DNA of 64,000 nt from Flectonema sp. DT1601 (lineage: Eukaryota; Euglenozoa; Diplonemea; Diplonemida; Diplonemidae). The DNA is taken from assembly GCA_964019425.1 (NCBI GenBank), contig OZ025849.1:434001-498000 (forward strand). The letters are read 5' to 3'. Positions 59,679 through 64,000 of this stretch are shown here, in pieces. The notes under the pieces are model-generated. The model was not told the origin of the DNA, ran no database searches, and saw only the letters and a program-made list of their open reading frames with translations. A program made the position numbers and the translations under genes. Position 1 is the stretch's first letter. Each line of letters begins with the position of its first letter.

Positions 59679-60824
59679 ATGATGATGGTTAACACCCCAA
59701 CACACAGTGACACAGACGAGTCTGTTGGTCCACAGAGAAGTGAACTAAGCAACAGCGTTAGTGATTCTTCAGTGACGACAGTAATAGCAGATGCGGTAAA
59801 CACTCCTTGGTATCCAAATGGTGTGAGTCATCAAAATGTTAGATTAAATGCCGAAATTGAAGTTTTTACAAAACATATTCTGCTACGTGAAGGTGAGCAT
59901 AGAGCAAGAAACTTAATCAGATCCTCAGTCCAAGGAGTCATAGCATCTATATGGCAAGGTGCGACAGTAAAAGCATACGGATCTTTTGCAAACGGTCTTA
60001 GCCTTCCATGTTCTTCACTTGATTTAGTTTGTGAAGGAGCTGACATTAATGAGCAGAACCTCAGAATCCTAAACCAAACATTCCAAGAGCGTGGCTATGC
60101 AGTTCTAGGTTCTATGTACAATGATGAAATGGGTTATATCAGTGTTCAGTCATCAGGTATCGCTGTTAACTTATCAATGGTTAAGGGAAAGTCGATGGCC
60201 AGACAAAGCGTGTCTCTTATAAAGAAGTGGCTTGAGGAATTCCCTGTTGCAAAACAGGTGGTTGTCATAATCAGATCTATACTATCACAAGCAAAGTATC
60301 TTGACCCTTCAACAGGTGGGATTAGTTCGTACGCAATACTTGCTATGTTAATTCATGTTTGTAGGTGTACTCCTCAACCTCACTCTGCTGATCAGGTGTT
60401 ATTCTCGTTTTTACTGACGTACGGAAAGAATTTTGACTTTGCGAATTATGCTATTCATCCAGAACATGTTCAACCGTTGCAACGATCATCTCCGTCAGAT
60501 AATTCTATTATAGTAATGGACCCTCTTGACCCTGCAAATAATTTAACAATCAGTTGTACCCGACTTGCTCAAATCCGTGTTCAGTTTTCATACTGTTTAA
60601 TGGCACTAGGTAAGTGGGATGCTAACGCTGGGACAAGAAGAGGTTACAAGGTTTGTGCAAAAAAAAAGAAATTTTTTTTTTGAGTGTATTTCGTTGTACA
60701 TTTTCAGTGTAAATATAAAACAACAACCAACCAGGGACGTACACCAGTCAGCTCTGTTATCAGTCATCAGTGGGCTGTGAATACCAGAAAGCCGAAACCA
60801 CTTCCTGGTGTACCTGCGCAGTAG
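59679..60824 (+). CDS. Trf4/PAPD5-like nucleotidyltransferase fold, active site altered
   Basis: 353 residues after removal of an 84-base intron (60651-60734). Residues 55-165 match the catalytic core of noncanonical poly(A) polymerases (IRSSVQGVIASIWQGATVKA, then YGSFANGLSLPCSSLDLV) and residues 175-310 the central domain (MARQSVSLIKKWLEEFPVAK, STGGISSYAILAMLIHV), including a Trf4-type T-G-G-I-S-S-Y/F loop. The metal-binding D-x-D reads S113-L-D115, and the third acidic position (VDIS in Trf4) reads VNLS with N164. Two of three carboxylates are missing, so catalysis is unlikely. It may be a structural partner of an active enzyme, in nuclear RNA surveillance or a mitochondrial RNA complex; which one is not visible. 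Confidence 0.85.
60651..60734 (+). other. Cis-spliced intron (84 bases) in the Trf4-like gene
   Basis: Donor GTTTGT at 60651 and acceptor AACAACCAACCAG ending at 60734. Splicing joins RRGYK to GRTPVSSVISHQWAVNTR in phase 0 and ends at a TAG at 60822. Without it the protein would end in KKKKFFFF read from homopolymers. The earlier TTTTCAG at 60709 would bring in an immediate in-frame stop. Confidence 0.82.
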
Positions 60825-61575
60825 GATTCTTCATTGTAACCCGATTGCTGGCTTTTGAACTTTAGGTTTCCTCTTTTCTGGCTACTGATTAAATCAGTAG
60901 GTGGGAGAAGGGAGAAACTCTGACAAGGTTTTATGGAGAATATTAAAAAAAAAAAAACAAAAAAACAAAAAAAATATAATAAATTATAAAAATAATTAAT
61001 TTAGGGGTGAAATAGGAAAAGAAAAAAAAATAATAAAAATTAGTATTTTTCTTTTTCTATCTGAGCACGCAAATTTATTATCAACGTACGGCATCGTTCA
61101 AGAAGTTTTTTTTTTTGATAATTTTCTTAGATGATGTAGTCTTGGTTGTTTTGGTGTATATTGTTTTTTCTGCCTAGTAGGAAAGACAAAAAAAAAAAAA
61201 AAAAAACTTTTATATTTCTTTTTCATCACAAGTATTCCTCTCTAAGAAAAGTATTTATATAAAAATTGACAACGTCGCGGGCAGTGTTTTCTTCTTATTT
61301 TTCCACTTATTTTTTTTTTATTTATTTATTTTTTTTTTGTAATTCTATTGACCCATCTTGTTACATGAAAACAATCCTTGTGGCTGCAATGTACCTGCAG
61401 TTTGTAAGCATCTTCTTCTTAGAGGTGAAATAATTTAAAATACCTTCCTTCTAGTTGTGAACGTCTTAGGTAAAACTCTGACAGATTATTATTGACTAGG
61501 TATTCACAGCAACGGTAGGTAATCTTCAACACTTTATCAAAAAAAAAAAACACACCTCTGTTTATGTTGTCTGAC

Positions 61576-61606
61576 GTTGCACTCCTGAACCTGATCACTG
61601 TGCAAC
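61576..61606. other. Hairpin, 7-base perfect stem
   Basis: GTTGCAC at 61576-61582 pairs with GTGCAAC at 61600-61606 around a 17-base loop. By itself it could be chance. Confidence 0.35.
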
Positions 61607-61895
61607 CTGCAACTTAGGACCCGAGGGTGTGGCCAAGCCAGCAAAAAAAAAGAGAAAAAAAAAAAAAAAGGCGAACATTTAATATATGAAAAATATGAAA
61701 AAATATGTATTTTTTTTTTTTTTTTTTTTGTTTGAGTAGTAGTACACTCAGGCAGTTCGTGTTATGTGTGAAAATCAGTCGCAGCTGCGAAAGCAGTAAA
61801 ATTCTGATACACCGTACCCAGGGAGTTTTTTTTTTAGTTTTTGTGTCGTGTGGTTCCACATACGCGCAAACTAGAGCAAACAGCAAACTTTTGTA

Positions 61896-61975
61896 AGAGA
61901 GCTAACCTTTCTTTGGCAGTATAGCCTAGACTGACAATTCGATACTGCCTGTCGTGTTTAGACGTAGAGCTCTCT
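61896..61975. ncRNA. Candidate structured RNA, nested stems
   Basis: An outer stem (AGAGAGCT 61896-61903 with AGCTCTCT 61968-61975) encloses an inner perfect 8-base stem (GGCAGTAT 61915-61922 with ATACTGCC 61942-61949) and a small third stem near 61953-61964. The 80-base branched shape is compact and lies in gene-free DNA. It does not fit a tRNA (no B box, wrong arms). A snoRNA or other small RNA is possible; no box motif is convincing. Confidence 0.3.
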
Positions 61976-62483
61976 CCTGGAGTACAGGAAAACGAAAAAA
62001 ATACACTGCCGTCCCCTCCCTTCCCCTGATCTTTGTGTCGATGCTGAGAAGTTGTGAAATAAAGAACACCTGAGAGAAGAACTATCGAATGAATTATAGT
62101 CGCTTGTTCCTACTCTGATGTTGTTTCACTTTTTATTGCCTACTACGGATGCACCCCATTAAGTATCATTCTTCATTCTTTCCGACTGAAATATTCTACA
62201 CCAGTCGTTTGTTTACCTACACAATGTAAATAAATACCTAAGATACTTCTCTTATGTGAGAATCCGTCAAAGAAAAACACAAAAAAAAAAAAATATTTAA
62301 AAAATTAGAACTCGTTCCTTGTTTCCGTCGAAGTTTTTTTTCTGGTCTACTTTGCTACCAAAATTAATGGTACATAAGATTTCTTTTCTTTCCTCTTCTA
62401 TTCATAAAATTCGCTTTATTGTTTGCTAAAAAAAAGATGAGTTTGTTTTTTAGGCTATTGGTTGAATTCTTTCACAGGATTCC

Positions 62484-62523
62484 CGTGCAGATTGCTGACC
62501 TCGAATCTGACAGGATTTGCACG
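62484..62523. other. Hairpin, 9-base stem with one G-U
   Basis: CGTGCAGAT at 62484-62492 pairs with ATTTGCACG at 62515-62523. A competing stem CAGATT/AATCTG lies inside. Confidence 0.35.
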
Positions 62524-63034
62524 ATTGAAATTTGCTAAGAAAGAGAAATAGCCTGCTTGCCCATCTTCTGTCACAGCAGTCCTTACTGGTAGTTTGAGGT
62601 ATTCTCAAGCCGTTAGATAGGACTGACGTAGACAACAACTTTTTAAACAACAATGGTGAGTTTATATGAGTTACCACCCTTTGTTGTATTCACTATTGTC
62701 TTTTCAAAAATATTCTTTTTTAGCTTCGGTTTTTTCTGGAAATAAGGAACAATTTTTTTTTTTTTTTTTTTTGCTCAAAAAAAAAAAAAAAAAAAAAAAC
62801 CACACATTTGTTTTTATCTTCAATCCTTTTTAATTTTTTTTATGAAAAAGATTAAAGGTTTTGAATACCCTTTTGTTTTTTCGAACTCGCTCAGCACCAT
62901 ACATTGTCATGGAAAAAAAAAAAAAAAAAAAAAAAAACTGCAAGTTTATAAAAGGTACAACAACATGCATCGGCTTCTTCTATGATTGAATAAAATAAAA
63001 ATTGGGAAAAATCGCCCTTGTGTTTTGAGGCATC

Positions 63035-63074
63035 TAAACTACCCTTTTCGTTTTTGATTGAAAAGGGTAGTTTA
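63035..63074. other. Strong 14-base perfect hairpin
   Basis: TAAACTACCCTTTT at 63035-63048 is the exact reverse complement of AAAAGGGTAGTTTA at 63061-63074, with a 12-base loop CGTTTTTGATTG. This is the longest mixed-sequence perfect palindrome noticed in the window. It could act in RNA processing or transcription termination, or be a small inverted duplication. Confidence 0.65.
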
Positions 63075-63465
63075 CGTATTTGCTTTGGCGTTTCCCCTCT
63101 ATGCTTAGGCTTGCTAGATACTGCTGGTTAGTAGTGAATGGGAGCAGCCTTTATTGCCGATCTTGTGTTTCCTTTGGAATATATTGCCAATGACCTTTCT
63201 ATTTATATTTATAATTCGGTGAACGAGAATAATGAAAAAGAAAACAACCAATATTAATGAAGGAGAGGGAAAAAAAAAAAGAAAAAGAAAAAAGAATATT
63301 AACCCGTTTATTGTCATAAGAAGAAAACACTGCCTGCCTTGCCCTCTTTCACTACAGGGATCTAGCTAATTTTATTTTTAATATTTTTCTTTTGAGTTAT
63401 AGTGATGCTATCGTTTTTGATATTCGCTGCTACAAAGGAAGGAATAAAAAATAAAACCCCATCCC

Positions 63466-63496
<31 letters not shown>

Positions 63497-64000
63497 GAAA
63501 GGGGCCTTCAGGAGGGTGAATAGAGGGGGGAAAACTTAACGTTATAACTCAAGGTAAACCACTTTATTGTATCTGCGTCTTCGGGACTTTGGTACTTTGT
63601 GTCCTTGTCGTTATCCTGCTATGTAAGCACGTGTTTTGCATCATTCTCATTAGCTCTGTAGAAGTGCTGTTTACACGTGTTTAATTAAATTAGCAGTTTT
63701 TTTTTTTTTTTTATATTTTCAATCATGTTCTCTATCTGTTCTTGAAAGAACGTTTGTCATTTTTCTATTCCCAAAAATAAAATAAAATAAAAAAAAAAAA
63801 AAAGTTTTAATCAGTGCTTCCTCAGATAATGACGGAAGAAATGTGAGTTCCCTTGCAGTAGTGTTTTTGCTTTCGTATTCAGTAATTATGCCTTTTTTCC
63901 CCTTTCTATTGTATTTTACTGTGAGTTTTCGGTTTACCGTGAAGTAGATCGTTGATGCTGCAGTTTGCTACTATATTTAGAATGCGAATTACGCGAAATA

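Larger units (their letters stand above)
60825..64000. other. Long gene-free right end with hairpins
   Basis: No reading frame on either strand has protein-like composition; those present use GTG/TTG starts or homopolymer codons. The region has moderately complex DNA at about 61550-62250 and 62450-62680, where hairpins at 61576-61606, 61896-61975 and 62484-62523 lie, and a very strong hairpin at 63035-63074. It could be a boundary of the transcription unit, hold non-coding RNAs, or simply be a long spacer. Confidence 0.5.

Noticed and set aside
62653-62670. ATG followed directly by GTGAGT, as in genes with an intron after the start codon
   Set aside because: The sequence after the nearest acceptor-like TTTTTTAG does not stay open with protein-like content.
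62450-62677. 75-residue minus-strand frame
   Set aside because: It starts at GTG, has no ATG, and shows no domain; a chance frame in a complex but non-coding stretch.
1-64000. Transposons, retrovirus-like elements or rRNA/tRNA genes
   Set aside because: No reverse transcriptase, transposase, integrase or capsid-like frame and no long terminal repeats were seen; the repeats present are short and non-coding.

Overview
The window is nuclear DNA from a protist eukaryote. It carries about 23 confident protein genes, all on the + strand. They are separated by AT-rich spacers crowded with A and T homopolymers, and the standard genetic code is used (TAA, TAG and TGA all end genes). Most starts lie a few to a few tens of bases after a pyrimidine tract plus AG. 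Several of these AGs fall inside the longest open frame and so move the start downstream. One-strand gene order with pyrimidine-AG sites is what spliced-leader trans-splicing of polycistronic transcripts looks like, and the gene content fits (an inactive mitochondrial rhomboid like the trypanosome TimRhom proteins, a four-domain flagellar-type Ca2+ channel, a serine carboxypeptidase, BspA-like leucine-rich repeats). I infer Euglenozoa, most likely a kinetoplastid outside the GC-rich trypanosomatids. No spliced-leader gene is in the window, so this stays an inference.

Layout. 0.5-5 kb: Cys-rich type I membrane protein, then cullin-1. 6.9-12.9 kb: four-domain voltage-gated channel with a 70-base intron. 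13.6-17.4 kb: a PB1/UBA-like protein, a coiled-coil protein and a Use1-type SNARE. 17.9-24 kb: ubiquitin-like/ankyrin protein, MAPEG protein, LRR protein, PH-like protein. 24.8-35.5 kb: small coiled-coil protein, a membrane/cyclase-like/kinase fusion, a coiled-coil protein, lipin. 36.9-47 kb: rhomboid-like protein with an 89-base intron, a protein of unknown family, HECT ubiquitin ligase. 48.7-53.5 kb: two tandem TCP11-family genes. 55.2-60.8 kb: doublecortin-like candidate, small coiled-coil protein, serine carboxypeptidase, Trf4-like nucleotidyltransferase fold with an 84-base intron. 60.8-64 kb: no gene found, but several strong hairpins.

The neighbours do not form a pathway; they are mixed housekeeping and flagellar or membrane genes, as expected of a polycistronic unit. 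Two are ubiquitin-ligase parts (cullin, HECT), two have degenerate ubiquitin-like folds (PB1, UBL), and three have enzyme folds whose active sites look lost (rhomboid, nucleotidyltransferase, cyclase-like domain).

The most unusual signals are: three short cis-introns, all phase 0, whose acceptors are preceded by A/C-rich rather than pyrimidine-rich sequence; the pseudo-enzymes; a four-copy dispersed intergenic element; poly(A) runs just before several start codons; and strong hairpins in gene-free DNA. No transposon, retrovirus-like element, rRNA, tRNA or CRISPR array was recognised.
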